Positions 23,716-35,260 of a DNA stretch of 64,000 nucleotides are shown here, in pieces; position 1 is the first letter of the stretch, and every line of letters starts with the position of its first letter. This stretch comes from Mrakia gelida. Its lineage: Eukaryota > Basidiomycota > Tremellomycetes > Cystofilobasidiales > Mrakiaceae. The notes under the pieces were generated by a model. The model was given only the letters and a program-made list of their open reading frames with translations, made no database searches and was not told the origin of the DNA. The position numbers and the translations under genes were made by a program. Where the stretch lies: NCBI GenBank assembly GCA_024345305.1, contig BRON01000003.1, positions 682,001 to 746,000 on the forward strand. Direction: 5' to 3'.

Positions 23716-24752
23716 TCAAGGAGCCACCTTCCTCTTCTCCCACTTCCCCTCATCATCCCTCTCGAAGACGTGTCGAACAGGAGGCTTTTCCTGCGAAAAG
23801 GAACAAAGGACGAACGTGAACGACGCGTCAGTCCAAACCATCTCAAGCTTCTCTCCCTTTTCACGTCCCCTTTCCCGGTCGTACTCACATTCGTCCTACT
23901 CCAATCCACCACCTCCGGCTCCAGCACCAACACCGCAAACCTCTTCAACGCGTCCTTCTCCCCCTCGTCGCCAACATCCAAACTCTCCTTCATCTCCTCC
24001 TCCCCACCCTCCGGCCACTCACTTCCAGGAGCAGGGTTCAAGAAGGTCGCCCGCAAGTGAGCAGACATCTCTTTCTCCCAGACTTTGACTCTGAAGGCTT
24101 CCCAGTCGAAGTCGGGGAGGAGGAGGGAGAGTCGATCGTTGGGAGCGGCAGGAGCGAGGAGGTGAAGAAGGCCTCGGAAGCGGATCATGTCGCCTGTAGG
24201 GGAGGTCCAGAAGACGTATTCGCAGGGGGAGCCACCGGTGGGGAGGGAGGAGGAGAGGATTTGTTCGACTGAAGGAGGAGGGAGGAAAGGAAGTGAGCTT
24301 GAGAGTTTAGCGACGCGTCGCGTTCGAGTTTGTTTTCGTTCGAGAGACTAACCTTTGGGCATCTCCATATCGGTGGTGGTGTAGAGCAGTCCGACCTCTT
24401 CTCCGTCTGAGTCCTTGACGAACCCTCGGTGGATGTGGTAGCGAGCGAAGGGCTGACCGTTGGACGAGGTCGCGAGGACGATGTTTTCTGTTTTCGAAAC
24501 CGAGATCGAGCAACGATCAGCTCGAGCTCACATTTCTCCCTGTCCCTCCTCCGACTCACTGGCATCCAAGAACTCCTTGTTGTCCTTGTGCTCCAACACG
24601 TCCGTCACCCCCTTGATCCACTCAGGCTTCGATGGTCGGTCCTTCGACGAAACGCTGGAGGGCTGAGCTCCCTCGTCGACAACGACCTTGGATTTCTTCG
24701 CCGTCGCAGCGAAGGCGGTTCCGTTTCGAGTTGCTGATCTTTTGGGAGACAT
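23716..24752 (-). CDS. Pyridoxamine 5'-phosphate oxidase-like FMN-binding protein (Alr4036 type)
   Basis: Start ATG 24752, four exons. The N-terminus has KPEWIKGVTDVLEH, then NIVLATSSNGQPFARYHIHR, GLLYTTTDMEMPKG, PCEYVFWTSPTGDMIRFRG, FRVKVWEKEMSAHLRATFL, NPAPGSEWPEG, VVDWSRTN and a final exon EKPPVRHVFERDDEGKWEKR ending KVAP. This is the layout of the Alr4036-type split-barrel flavoproteins (pyridoxamine 5'-phosphate oxidase superfamily), where the Arg/Thr/Lys segments contact FMN phosphate. The family is distinct from the vitamin B6 enzyme itself and its substrate is unknown. Converges on the GFA gene with about 85 bp between stops. Confidence 0.75.
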
Positions 24753-25165
24753 GATGGAGAATGAACGAGAGATGAGCTTGAGGGAATGAATGGTGGTTTG
24801 AGGGAGGAAGGGATGGCTGTAAGAGGAAATGAAGAGGTGTCGGGGGCTGGGGAGTCCGTCGCTCGATTCGAATCGAGGGAGCGACCCGCGTCATGTCGGC
24901 TCAAGATCAAAGATTCACGTCGCGTAGAGGTTCCGAGATAGGGTCGGAGCTTGTACATATATGGATTTGGTCCTTGCATGGAGCTGAGAGGAAGGAAGAG
25001 AGTTTGCGACGAACTTAAGGAGGACGAGGAACGGAACGAGACGCGTCGTCGTCGCTTTCTCCAACCCAGTCGCGTTGATTCTCCCTTCGCCCCTGTGAAG
25101 ACTGATACACAAAGAACAGCTCACGATCTATATAACCCTTGAAGTTTACGAGATACCTAATCCTA
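24753..25165. other. Spacer between PPOX-like gene start and aldolase stop
   Basis: About 410 bp holding the promoter of the PPOX-like gene and the 3' end of the aldolase gene, both minus strand. It has one GACGCGTC motif near 25039. No other gene is supported. Confidence 0.4.
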
Positions 25166-27070
25166 CTAAGCTCCGTAGAAAGCAGGAGTTGGGGGTTTCA
25201 GAGGAGCGGCGGCGCACTTGCTCATTTCTCCTCCCATCCAGACGGCCAGACCGATGCAGTCTGCGTTCACAAGACGTCAAAAAATAAAGGTCAGCGTTGT
25301 GCCAACCGCCAGAGAGCTCAATAGAGGGGGCGAGAAGTGAAAACGAGAAACTCACCAGCTCCGACGTTCGCGCACGCGAATCCCTGCTGAATCCTCATGA
25401 TCGCCTCATCAGCGTTCGTGCAGAAAATTCCGGGCTGAAGAGGGAGAGAAGCGAGTAAGGAAGTCAGCTTCGGCTCGAGGAAGAAGCGAGAGGAACGAGA
25501 CTCACGAGTTTTCCAGCCTTCAGGGTCGCAGCGAGAATCTCAGCAATGACCTCCTGGACTTTGGGGTTGGTAGCATGAGGGATGGAGGGAGGGAAGCCGA
25601 GAGCAAGAGAAAGGTCGTTGGGTCCGATGAAGAGCATGTCTGAGAGCGGAGGAAAGAGAAGGAGAACGAGAGCGCGGGCGGTCAGTTCGCGTTCCACCTC
25701 GAGCAGGCTTCGAATTCCCAACGGCGACTCACCGACACCCTCAACAGCAGCGATTTCGGCGACGTTCTTAACACCCAGCACCGTCTCGATTTGAAGCATG
25801 ATCACAGTCCTCTCGTTCGAGGTCTCGATGTAGTCAGGCAAGGACTGGCCGTAGATCTGTGACGGAGAAACGACGCGTCAAAACAAGCGTCGCGTCTCGA
25901 GCGACACTCAACTGCCGGCAAGGATTGAACGTACCATAGGTGCGATGGGAGATCCAGCTCCTCGGAAACCGTTGAAGCTGTTGGGGAACTTGGAGTTGGT
26001 AGGAAACTTGGCTCCAGCGACGACGAGCTTCGCTTGCTCCTGCGAGAGCGAGGAAGAGGGAGAGGGAGAAGAGCGAAGAGTCAGCGAACCGAAGTCGAGA
26101 GGGTGCAAGACCTGAGACGAAAGTAGACGTACGACAGTATCGATCACTAAGGAAATGAAGAGGTCCGAGAGCGTGTCAGTTACGAGGCTCGCAGAGTTGA
26201 GGGGGACGAGCGAGCTCGACCAAGACGAGCGCTCGGATGAGGCCGGATAAGAAAAGGACGAGAACTCACTAGGGACCATGATTCCATGAGCTGTACGAAG
26301 AAGACGGTCAGTTCGAGGCCTCAGGCGTAGGGATAGTAGGTCGAAACGTACCTCCACTGTCCAAGGCTCTAGAGAAAGGAAGCCATGGGCGAGTCGGGTC
26401 AGCTTCGATTTGCTTCTCTCGACTCGGGTCGAGCTTCGCTTCTCGTTCTGACTCACCTCTTGATCATCCAAGGCTCGGGAGCAGCGATTCTGACGATGGG
26501 AGAGCAGTCCATTCCAGCGATAGCACCGACCATCGAGTGCATCTCCGAGTCGCTGGAGGCGAGAAGAGAACGAGGAGAGAGAGACCAGGGAGGTCAGCTC
26601 TTGGTTCCCGTCTTTGAAGCTCAGGCTCGGACGTACGAGATGTTTCCGTGCTCGCAATCAACGAGAATCCAATCGTATCCGAAGCTTGCGATGTATCGTG
26701 CGAGACCAGCGCCGGGGAACACTAAGGCAAGAAGGAGAAGAGGGAGAGAAAAACATGGTGAGCTCACAACGTCGGAGAGGTCGTCTGATCCCTCCCTCCT
26801 CGTAGATGAGCAGTCTCCTCCCCGCCTCCATCCCCTCTCTGAACCGGAAAGCAAAGGGTCGAAGAAAGCGCTCACTCATCCAGTTTCCATACACTCCCTT
26901 TCCCTGTATCAATGCGAACAGCGAATCATCAGCGACTGATCAAGGAAGAGGAGGAGAGCGAGAGATAGCCGTCGAAGACTGACCTCTGTTTTCCATCGGT
27001 CAAAAGCGGTAAGAAGACCTCGGTTGATAGGTTTGGCGACAGCTGGGGTGACTGATTTGATTCCGTACAT
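25166..27070 (-). CDS. HpcH/HpaI-family class II aldolase
   Basis: Start ATG 27070 (MYGIKSVTPAVAKPINRGLL). About ten exons, several very small, join to a protein of about 290 aa. Motifs in order: GKGVYGNWM, FPGAGLARYIASFGYDWILV followed by DCEHGN (catalytic His), MHSMVGAIAG, PIVRIAAPEPWMIKR, ALDSG and GIMVP, VVAGAKFP, NERTVIMLQIET (metal-binding Glu), MLFIGPNDLSLALG (metal-binding Asp), ANVGA and CIGLAVWMGG. This is the 2,4-dihydroxyhept-2-ene-1,7-dioate/4-hydroxy-2-oxovalerate aldolase superfamily, which cleaves 2-oxo-4-hydroxy acids to pyruvate and an aldehyde using a divalent metal. The physiological substrate in fungi is unclear. All key residues are present. The tRNA-Arg gene lies about 270 bp upstream. 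Confidence 0.87.
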
Positions 27071-27323
27071 GCTGGTAGTTGAAGAGTTTTGAAGGGGAAA
27101 GGGAGAGGGAGGGGATGAGCTGGTTGAAGGAGAGGGAGAAAAGGGCTGGGCTGATCTTGCTTGGTTCTCTCTCTCGGACCGTAAACTCCGATTCTGCGTT
27201 CGAGCGGAAGCTCTCCCTCGTTCTTCGCTTCCGAGACGTCTGTTTGGGGTTGATTCAACAGAGGGAAGGAAAAAGAGGGGCGAGGGCAGCAAAAGGAAGA
27301 GGGAGAAGGAGTGGGAGGTAAAA

Positions 27324-27496
27324 ACGGCAAAAGAGAAGCCCCACCCCGGACTCGAACCGAGAATCTCGACCTTAGGAAGGTCACGCCTTAACCATTGGGC
27401 CAATGGGGCCTCTGGTTAAGATGATTGACAGCGAATCGCTCCTAGTGTATACGTGCTGGGGTTGGGAAAACTGCGTTCGCGTCGTCTTTTTGAGAA
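27324..27496. repeat. Left arm of 173-bp inverted repeat
   Basis: The reverse complement of this segment matches 35088-35260 with a single mismatch by my base-by-base reading (T versus C in the stretch GCAGTYTTCCC). It contains a complete tRNA-Arg(CCT), about 87 bp of 5' flank and about 14 bp of 3' flank ending with a TTTT pol III terminator. Outside these limits the two copies diverge at once. Confidence 0.95.
27338..27409 (-). tRNA. tRNA-Arg(CCT)
   Basis: Read on the minus strand, 72 nt fold as a standard cloverleaf without intron. The acceptor stem is GCCCCAT/GTGGGGC, with a short D arm (GCC..GGC). The anticodon arm is TGACC-TTCCTAA-GGTCG, so the anticodon is CCT (reads AGG). The T arm is CTCGG-TTCGAGT-CCGGG, giving a good B box. 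A TTTT follows shortly after the 3' end. It is identical to the copy at 35175-35246, pointing the opposite way. Confidence 0.95.
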
Positions 27497-27932
27497 CTCA
27501 AGCTTCGAGCTGCTTTAGCAGGAAGAGGATGGGCGTTGGAGGTCTTAATTTGGTATGGAAGAATCTTCCGAGTGGGTAATTACAGTCTGGAAGAACCTGG
27601 GAGCGAGAGAAGAAGTTTTCATGGTACAAGACGCGTCGCGTTGGTCCTCTCAGCTCTTCCACCTCCATCGGCTGCCCTCGGAGATCGCAGAGCTCGTCAG
27701 ATCGAGAGGAGCGTACCTGCTTATCATCCATGCTCTGAGCCGATACACGTTCCGAAAGCCGAAACTGAAGACGACCAGTCGGTCGCGTCGCCTCTGCTCC
27801 GCGGCCTGCTTGACTTCTCGTTTCGAGCCCTCCTTCCTTCCCCTTTGCTTTCGACCATCACGGCTCGGCTTCTTCTCCTACTCCCTTCTTTCTCTCGGTC
27901 ACAGATCTGGTCGAGGCTACACATCATCAACC
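27410..27932. promoter_or_regulatory. RAD50 upstream region
   Basis: About 520 bp from the tRNA to the RAD50 start. The first 87 bp belong to the inverted repeat. A GACGCGTCGCG element at about 27629 matches an MCB-type core (ACGCGT), plausible for a DNA-repair gene, but the motif is common throughout the window. Open frames here lack homology or splice support. Confidence 0.45.
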
Positions 27933-30900
27933 ATGTACGTTCGATCTGGCTACCCCAGGAGAAGGGGCAGACAGACCACCTTCGTTCTCAGCTCCTCTTT
28001 CGCCACATCTCCTTCTGCTTGAGCTCTCGACTGACTCTCCTTCCTCGTCCTTCTCTAGGTCTTCACTCGACAAACTCGCTATCCGAGGTATCAGGAGTTT
28101 TGAGTGAGTCTCGTCATCTTCATCTGGGAGCTGGTGAAGGTCGTATGGAGGAGGAGGAGAGGAAGGGATGGGAGGGGGGGAGGTGGAGCTCAAGCTGACC
28201 TTCTCTCTCGTTTGGCTCCCCCCTTCCCCTCCGTCCTACGTCTTACCAGCAACAACAAATCTTCAGTCGTCGACTTTCAGAGTCCTGTGACCGTCATCGT
28301 AGGATCGAACGGAACGGGAAAGACGGTGAGTTGCAATCTGAACGGGTTGAGCTCAAAGAAAAGGAGCTCGCTCGAACAGCTCCTCCTCCTCCCATCTTTC
28401 CTTCTCCATCGCTGACTCTGTCTCCTTCCCCTCTTTCGCCTCTCCAGACAGTCATCGAATGTCTCAAGTACTGTACGACGGGAGAACTCCCTCCCAACAC
28501 CAAAGGAGGAGCCTTCGTTCACGATCCAAAGGTCAGCCTTCTCCTTCCTCGTTCGAGCTCAACCTTTCCTTCCCTTCCTCCTCCTCCGCCCTTTCGAGAG
28601 CTGACCTTCCTCGTCGATCTAACCAGCTCGCCGGAGAGAACGAAGTCAAAGCTCAGGTGAAGCTTCGTTTCCAGAACTCGAACGGAGAACGAATGGTCGT
28701 CACCAGGAATCTCCAAGTCACGTCCAAGAAGACCGGTCTCAGCATGAAGACGCTCGAGGGAGTGTTGGCGAAGGATGAGAACGAGGGAGGGAACCACAAG
28801 GTTTGTTTCAAAATCTCCCTTGTTCTATGATGTAGTGCTGAAGCTGAAACTCTCGCCTACCTCGTCCCTTTTCTCGCAGAGGAACACGATCTCGACCAAG
28901 TGCAGCGAAATCGACTCGGAGGTTCCTCGACTGCTCGGAGTCTCGAAGGCCATCCTCGACAACGTCATCTTCTGCCATCAAGAGGAGTCCAACTGGCCGC
29001 TCAGCGAACCTGCTCCCCTCAAGAAGAAGTTTGACGAGATCTTTGAGGCTACGAGGTCCGTTTTCCCTCGGTCTTTCCTTCTCGCGACGAGGTCGCGTTC
29101 GCTGCTGACCTTACCCTCGCCCTTCTCTCGCTCTCTCAGGTTCACCGACGCTCTCGACTCCATCAAGAAGATCAGGAAGGAGAACATGGCCGAGCTCAAG
29201 GTCGAGAAGGAGAAGCTGAACCATCTCAGGTTGGAGAAGGATCGATCCGAGACGGTCAGTTCCCCATTCTCTTCGCACGCGGCGTCCTCTCCAGCTCGAC
29301 GAGGCTGACTTTCGCTTCGCTCGTGGATTCCTACTTTCAGATCAAAGTCAAGCTCGCCAAGATCGAAACCCAGATCGCCAACCAGCAGCAGACCGCAGAC
29401 GACACCGGAGATCGAGCCAACGACCTCGCCAAAGTCAACGTCGAGTTCAGGGAGAAGGCAGGAGAGTTCATGGCCATCTTCGACAAGGTCAAGAACCTCG
29501 AGCACGAGATCTCCGTCTGGGAGGAGCAGATCGCGTCGTACGAAGACTCGATGACTTTGCTCAAAGGTTCGTTTCGCTACGCTCTCATCTCGTCGAGTCG
29601 CGTCCTCCTGCTTCGCTCACGAACCAAGGCTGACTCTCCTCTCTTCCCCTTTCTTTCGCTTTGGCTTTCGTTCCCGACAGACTCCGAGGACGAACTCCGA
29701 GTCAAGGTTCAGTCGTTCGGTCGAACTCTCGAGGAGAAGAAGCGTCGAAGTCAGGAGACTCAGAACAAGAAGAGCGACGAGATGGAGGGACTTCGAGCGT
29801 TGGAGAGGGAGCTTTCAGGGATGGTTCAGTCGAGAGGTCAGGTTCTGGGAGAGAAGAAGGTAAGTAAAACACCTCCCCTGTATCTTTGCTCCCACGTCGA
29901 TGCTCTTCTTTCGCCCGCTGACCTTCGACTTGGATGACGAAAACACAGATGCACGAGACGGCCATAAAAGAACGAGAGGAGATCGCTCAGGTTCTGTGTG
30001 CGACCTACCAGCTCAAGGGATACGACTACTCGCCGCTGGAGAAGGTCAAGATCGACGAGATACTCGACAAGCTCAAGGACGTCAAGAAGAAGCACGACAA
30101 CTTGATTCGACAGATGAAGGTGAGCTTTCGTCGCGTCGCGTTCAGGCGATGGAAGGCGATCTCTCGTGCTGACTCTCGCTTCTCGAATCGTTCGTCCTTC
30201 TGCTCCCAGATCGACTCGAAAGCTGCCGAGGAAGCGATCCGAGCCAAACTCAACGCTCTGACAGCAGCGAAGGCGACCGAGGTTGGAGAGCGAACCGGAC
30301 TTCAGAAGCAGCTCGTGAGTCCATCTCTTCCTCGTCCGTCGCTCGTCTCTCTTCTCTTCACTCCCGGTCTAGCTCTGACACGCGTCCTTTTCGCCCTTGC
30401 AGGCCGAACTCGACCGACTCGTTCGAAACGACACCCAGGAGAGTCAAGACTACTCCGTCGGAACCAACGAGGCAGAAATCCATCTCGCCGAGCAGAAGAT
30501 CGAGGAAACCAAGAGATCGCTGGCTGGTACCGAGAAGAAGATCGCCGATTCCAAGTTCGAGGAGGCCAAGAGGACGCTCAAGGTCGAGATCGCCGCGAAG
30601 GAGTCCGAGAGGGAGGCTCTGAACGCCGAGTTCTCGTCTCTCAATCAGAACTCGGAGACGAGAGCGACGTTGAACGTCAAGAGGGAGGGAGTCAAGGGGA
30701 AGGAGGACTTCATCAAGACTCAGTACGTCTCGGCATCTCTTTCGCTTTGTAGCTATCGAGAGCGGGTCGTGTTGTGACGAAGCGCGAGCTAACTTCCTCG
30801 ACGCGTCTCGTTTTCCTTTCGCAGTCTCGAGCAGCAGACGGAACCTCACAGGAGACTCGTCGGAACGGACCCTCTTCCTGCGACTATGGAGCAGACTGTC

Positions 30901-33900
30901 ACCAGAGCTTTGACGTGAGTTGCTCTTCACTCCTTTGAGAGCGCAAAGACGAGACCGAATCGCTGACCCTCGCTCGTTTCTCTCGCCTCAGCGACAAGGA
31001 ATCCGAGATCACCACCGCCGAGAAGAAGAAGTCCGTGGCCGATAGGAAACTCACATCCGTCGAGGCTCTTGTCACCTCGGACAAGGATAAGATCAGGGAG
31101 AAGCAGAACGAGATCAAGGGTCAGTTCTCTCCACCTCTCGCACCGCTGAAGGCGCGTCCTCGCTGACCTCGTCGCTTCCTCATACTTTCTCTCCAGGTAT
31201 CGAGTCAAGAATCAAACGAGTACTGGCGGAGAACGACTTCGATGGATCCCTCGCTGCTGCCATCTTGGAATCGAAGGAACAGATCAAGGGCCTCACCGAG
31301 TGAGTTCAGTTCGGCTTACTTTCTCTCCTTCCTTTTTCTCGACTGACCGTCCCTTTTGATCCTTTCATTTGCTCAGGGACATGGAGCAAGCCGCTATCGC
31401 TCCTGGCCTCTTCAGGTCCATCAAGAAGCAGATCGGCAAGCGACACGCCTGTCTCGGTTGCAACAGGAAGATCGAGGAGGGAACCGAGGAGGCGGAGGTC
31501 AATCGATACGTGCGTCTCCCGTCTCGCTTCTCCTCGCTCCTTTGGATCTTCGCTAACCCTCCTCGTGACCTCTCTGCATCCAGATCGAACGTCAGCTGAA
31601 GGAACTCGAGAGGAAACTGGAGAACGACGACTCGAAGGAGCACCTCGACCGTTGGGAGGATGTTCTCGCGTCGCTCCATCGACTTCAGCCCGAACAGGAA
31701 CGAGCCGACTCCGTCAAATCAACTGTCATCCCCGATCTCAACGCTGCAATCGCTACGAAGCAGTCCGATCTCGTGCAAGCTAAGACGGAGGCGGAAAGGG
31801 TACGTTCTTGCTCCGGGAGGTGCTTCCTTCTCGACGACGGCTCGACTGACTTTTCCCTTCTGTTCTTCCTCTCCAACTCTAGGCCGTCGAGACCCTCGAC
31901 ACCCTCAAGTCCGAGCAACGAGATCTCCTCAACCTCAAGGGAGTCGCCGTCACCATCACTCGAGCTCATCGAGATTTGCAGAGTCTCGCTCAAGACGTCG
32001 TCTACCTCGAGAACCAACTCGCTGCTTCTGGCTCGATGAGGACCGCGAAGGACGTCGAGGTAGAGCTGGTTCAGATCGCCCCCGATATGTAAGTCTCCTC
32101 CACCCGTTCGCTATCCCGTTCTCGAACGATCTCTGACGCCATCTCGTCTCTTCCTCGAGACAGCAAAACCCTCTCGACGAGCCTCTCTCAGAAGACCGCC
32201 GAGTCGGAACTCCTCCAGAAGCAGCTTCAGCAGTCACGAAACGGAATCCACTCGATACAGCTCCAGATCTCCTCCCTCCAGGCTCGTCTTCAGCAGTCTC
32301 GAGTCATCGAACAGCGACTCGCCGAGAATCGAAAGACGCTGGACGAGCTCAGGAAGCAGATCAAGGTTCGTCGCGTCCCTCCCTCTTCGCTGCCTCTTGG
32401 CTGTCAGAGCTGACCTTCGTGCTCTTTTGTCTCTCCAGACTCTCGATACCAGCATCGCTTCTGCCGATCTACCCATTCGAGCCGCAACGGACGAGATCTC
32501 GGCTCATCGAGAGCGATTCACCAACGAGAAGATGCTCGCCGACTCTCAGCTTCAGTCTCACGTCGAGTCCATCAACTCCCTCGAAACCGCCAACAACGCT
32601 GTCGAGAAGTAAGCATCCTTTCTCCTACTCTCAGCTCGCATCTCTTCGCTGGACTGACTCGCGTCGAACTTCGCTTCTCGTCTCTCTCAGGTGGGTTGAA
32701 TCCGACGGACCCAAGCGTCTCAAGAAGCTCGACGAGAACGTCACCAAGAAGGAGAACGAGGTCACCGACGCCAAACTCGCCATCCAAGAACTCGACGAGG
32801 TCATTAAGGGGATCGAGACCGACATCCATCTCGCCGACAAGAACAGGAAGAACATGGACGACAACATTCGACATCGTCAGTTCAAGACCAAAGTCGGAGT
32901 CGCTCGAGCCGAGATCCAGACTCTCGATATCGCCAACGCTAGGATCGCTCGGGACTCGTACGAGAGGAAGTATGCGAAGTCGAAGAAGAACGAGCAGGAG
33001 TTGACTCAGCAGGTGAGTTTGAGTCTCGTTCGACGCGTCTTGTTCGTTCCCTTCTCTTCGACGTCATTCCGAGAGTGCTGACCGCCTCGATTCGTTTTCT
33101 CCTTATTGCAGCACGCTACACTCATAGGAGAGATCTCGTCGCTCAAGGTCCAGGCTAAGGAGCTCAAGGACACGCTCTCAACCGAGTACAAGAACATCAA
33201 GAACGACTTCATGAGCAAGCTGATCGAGGTCAAGGTTCGTCTTCTTCACCCCTCTCTTTTCCTTTCCCTTTCCGCGCTCTCACACCTTCTTCCTCCTCTT
33301 TTTCAACAGACCTCCGATCTCTCCAACATCGATCTCGAGAAGTACGGGAAAGCTCTCGACAGGTGAGCTCGACTGGCGACTCACTCGTTCGACCGAGCCT
33401 CGAACTGACCCCTCTCGCTCTCCCTCCTCTTCTGCCTCTCCAGTGCCATCATGCGATACCACAGCGTCAAGATGGACGAGATCAACGACAACCTCAAGCA
33501 TCTCTGGAACAAAACCTACCAGGGAACAGGTGAGTCTCGTCTCGTCGCGTCTTCGTGCCTCGTTCGTTCGTTTCTCGAGACTGACCGACTCGGCTGTTCC
33601 TCCTCTCAGATATCGACTCCATCCTCATCAAGTCCGACTCCGACGAGCCCAAGTCTTCCACTGCCGTCAGGAGGAACTACAACTATCGAGTTCGTTGTTC
33701 TACTTCCCTACTCGCTCGTTGATCGTCTCGAAGGCTGACCGAAGACGCGTTCGAACCTCGAAAACAGGTCGTCATGACGAAGGATCAAGTCGAGATGGAT
33801 ATGCGAGGTCGATGCAGTGCTGGTCAGAAGGTGCTCGCTTCCATCATCATTCGTCTCGCTCTTTCGGATTCCTTCGGTCACAACTGTGGGATCATCGCTC

Positions 33901-34737
33901 TCGACGAGTGAGTTGGGTCTTCGTCTTCCGCACCTCTCGTTCCGGAGACTGATCTTCCGCTTCTCTCGCTACAGGCCTACCACCAACCTCGACAAGGTTC
34001 GTACCGCCTCAAGTCTCTTCCTCATTCGATGGTTGCTGACTCGCTCTGTCTCGGTTCACAGGAGAACATCAAGTCGCTCGCGTCGGCACTCGTCAGGTGA
34101 GCTCAACTCGACGACGCACACGCGTCTCTCCCTTTGACGCGCTGACTCGCTCATTCCCTCCGTTTCTGCAGCATCATCGAGGAGAGGAAGGCGAGTGGCA
34201 ACTTCCAGCTCATCGTCATCACGTAGGTCCCTTCTCGTCGCCTTCGCTCTTCGTCGCTGAAGCTGATGAGCCTCTTCTCTTTCGCAGCCACGACGAGGAC
34301 TTCCTCAGAGAGCTCTCAGGTGTCAGTTCCCATTCCCCTCTTCTTACCTTCTCGACCTCTACTGACCTCATACCCATTCTCGTGTCTTTCCTCCCCCCTC
34401 AGGCCGAGTGAGTCCCTCCCGTCCTTGCTCGAAGCGATCGAGTCGTAGTGCTGACCTTCTCCGTCTCTCTTCTTCCTCCCTTCCAGCGGTCTCGACTACT
34501 TCATGTACGTTCCTCCCTCTCCAACTTTCGCAACGCGAAGCACAGCTGACCTTTCCCTTATCTCGATCAACAGGAGGATAAGTCGAGATCACCAGCAGAA
34601 GGTGAGCAGTTCGCCTTCGAGAAGCGACGCGGCGTCGACCTTCACTGACTCGTCCGCCCCTTCCCTCGCCTTTCTTTCCTCTCCCCGCTTTTCTGCTACA
34701 GTCCGTTATCACGAGGCATCGTATCGCAGTCTTGTAA
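27933..34737 (+). CDS. RAD50: DNA double-strand break repair ATPase Rad50
   Basis: Rad50 is the SMC-like ATPase of the Mre11-Rad50-Nbs1/Xrs2 complex in DSB sensing, end resection and telomere maintenance. The start codon appears to be split: AT at 27933-27934, an intron from 27935 to 28058, then G. This gives [16 protein letters not shown], the family's usual N-terminus. Landmarks are Walker A GSNGTGKT, then [40 protein letters not shown], a long coiled coil, the zinc hook [12 protein letters not shown] at about 31445-31480, the second coiled coil, the ABC signature [20 protein letters not shown], the Walker B/D-loop IALDEPTTNLDK, and ITHDEDFL. It ends with RISRDHQQK and [11 protein letters not shown] at TAA 34735-34737. 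About thirty introns. Full length and apparently intact. Confidence 0.95.
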
Positions 34738-35174
34738 TAGTAGCAGCGTCTCGTTCCTTCTCTTCTTTGCCCAGCTCTTCGAATCTTCGCTTTCTACTTT
34801 GCTCGACGACCTCTTTACGACTTTATGCCCGTCTGCTCTTCGAAGTGCTGATCTCCCCGGAGAGTGGTAAATGTGTCGCATAGATACCCTCATCTTTCTC
34901 CTGGTGACGAAGGACCGAACCCTCATGAGCGGTCGAACGAAGGACAAAGGGGACGAGCGCGACGCGTCTTCTACCACGAAATCTTGACCGCTCGCTTCGG
35001 AATCTCACATATCCCAACCGATTCTAGGCCGAGTTGTCGAACCGCCTGCACTCGTGCTTGTCCTCCCAGAGCGAGTCGAAACCTCACTTCTCAAAAAGAC
35101 GACGCGAACGCAGTCTTCCCAACCCCAGCACGTATACACTAGGAGCGATTCGCTGTCAATCATCTTAACCAGAG
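34738..35174. other. Spacer between RAD50 and the second tRNA-Arg
   Basis: About 440 bp with RAD50's 3' end and, from 35088, the 5' flank shared with the other tRNA copy. I see no gene. Confidence 0.4.
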
Positions 35175-35260
35175 GCCCCATTGGCCCAATGGTTAAGGCG
35201 TGACCTTCCTAAGGTCGAGATTCTCGGTTCGAGTCCGGGGTGGGGCTTCTCTTTTGCCGT
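35088..35260. repeat. Right arm of 173-bp inverted repeat
   Basis: Inverted copy of 27324-27496 with one mismatch. With the left arm it encloses about 7.6 kb containing all of RAD50. See the left-arm entry for limits. Confidence 0.95.
35175..35246 (+). tRNA. tRNA-Arg(CCT), second copy
   Basis: 72 nt, identical to the minus-strand copy at 27338-27409: same acceptor, D, anticodon (CCT) and T arms, same TTTT downstream. The two genes are transcribed away from each other, outward from RAD50. Confidence 0.95.

Noticed and set aside
27555..28022. 155-codon open frame upstream of RAD50
   Set aside because: It overlaps the RAD50 first intron, has no splice structure or recognisable motifs, and RAD50 itself starts at 27933.
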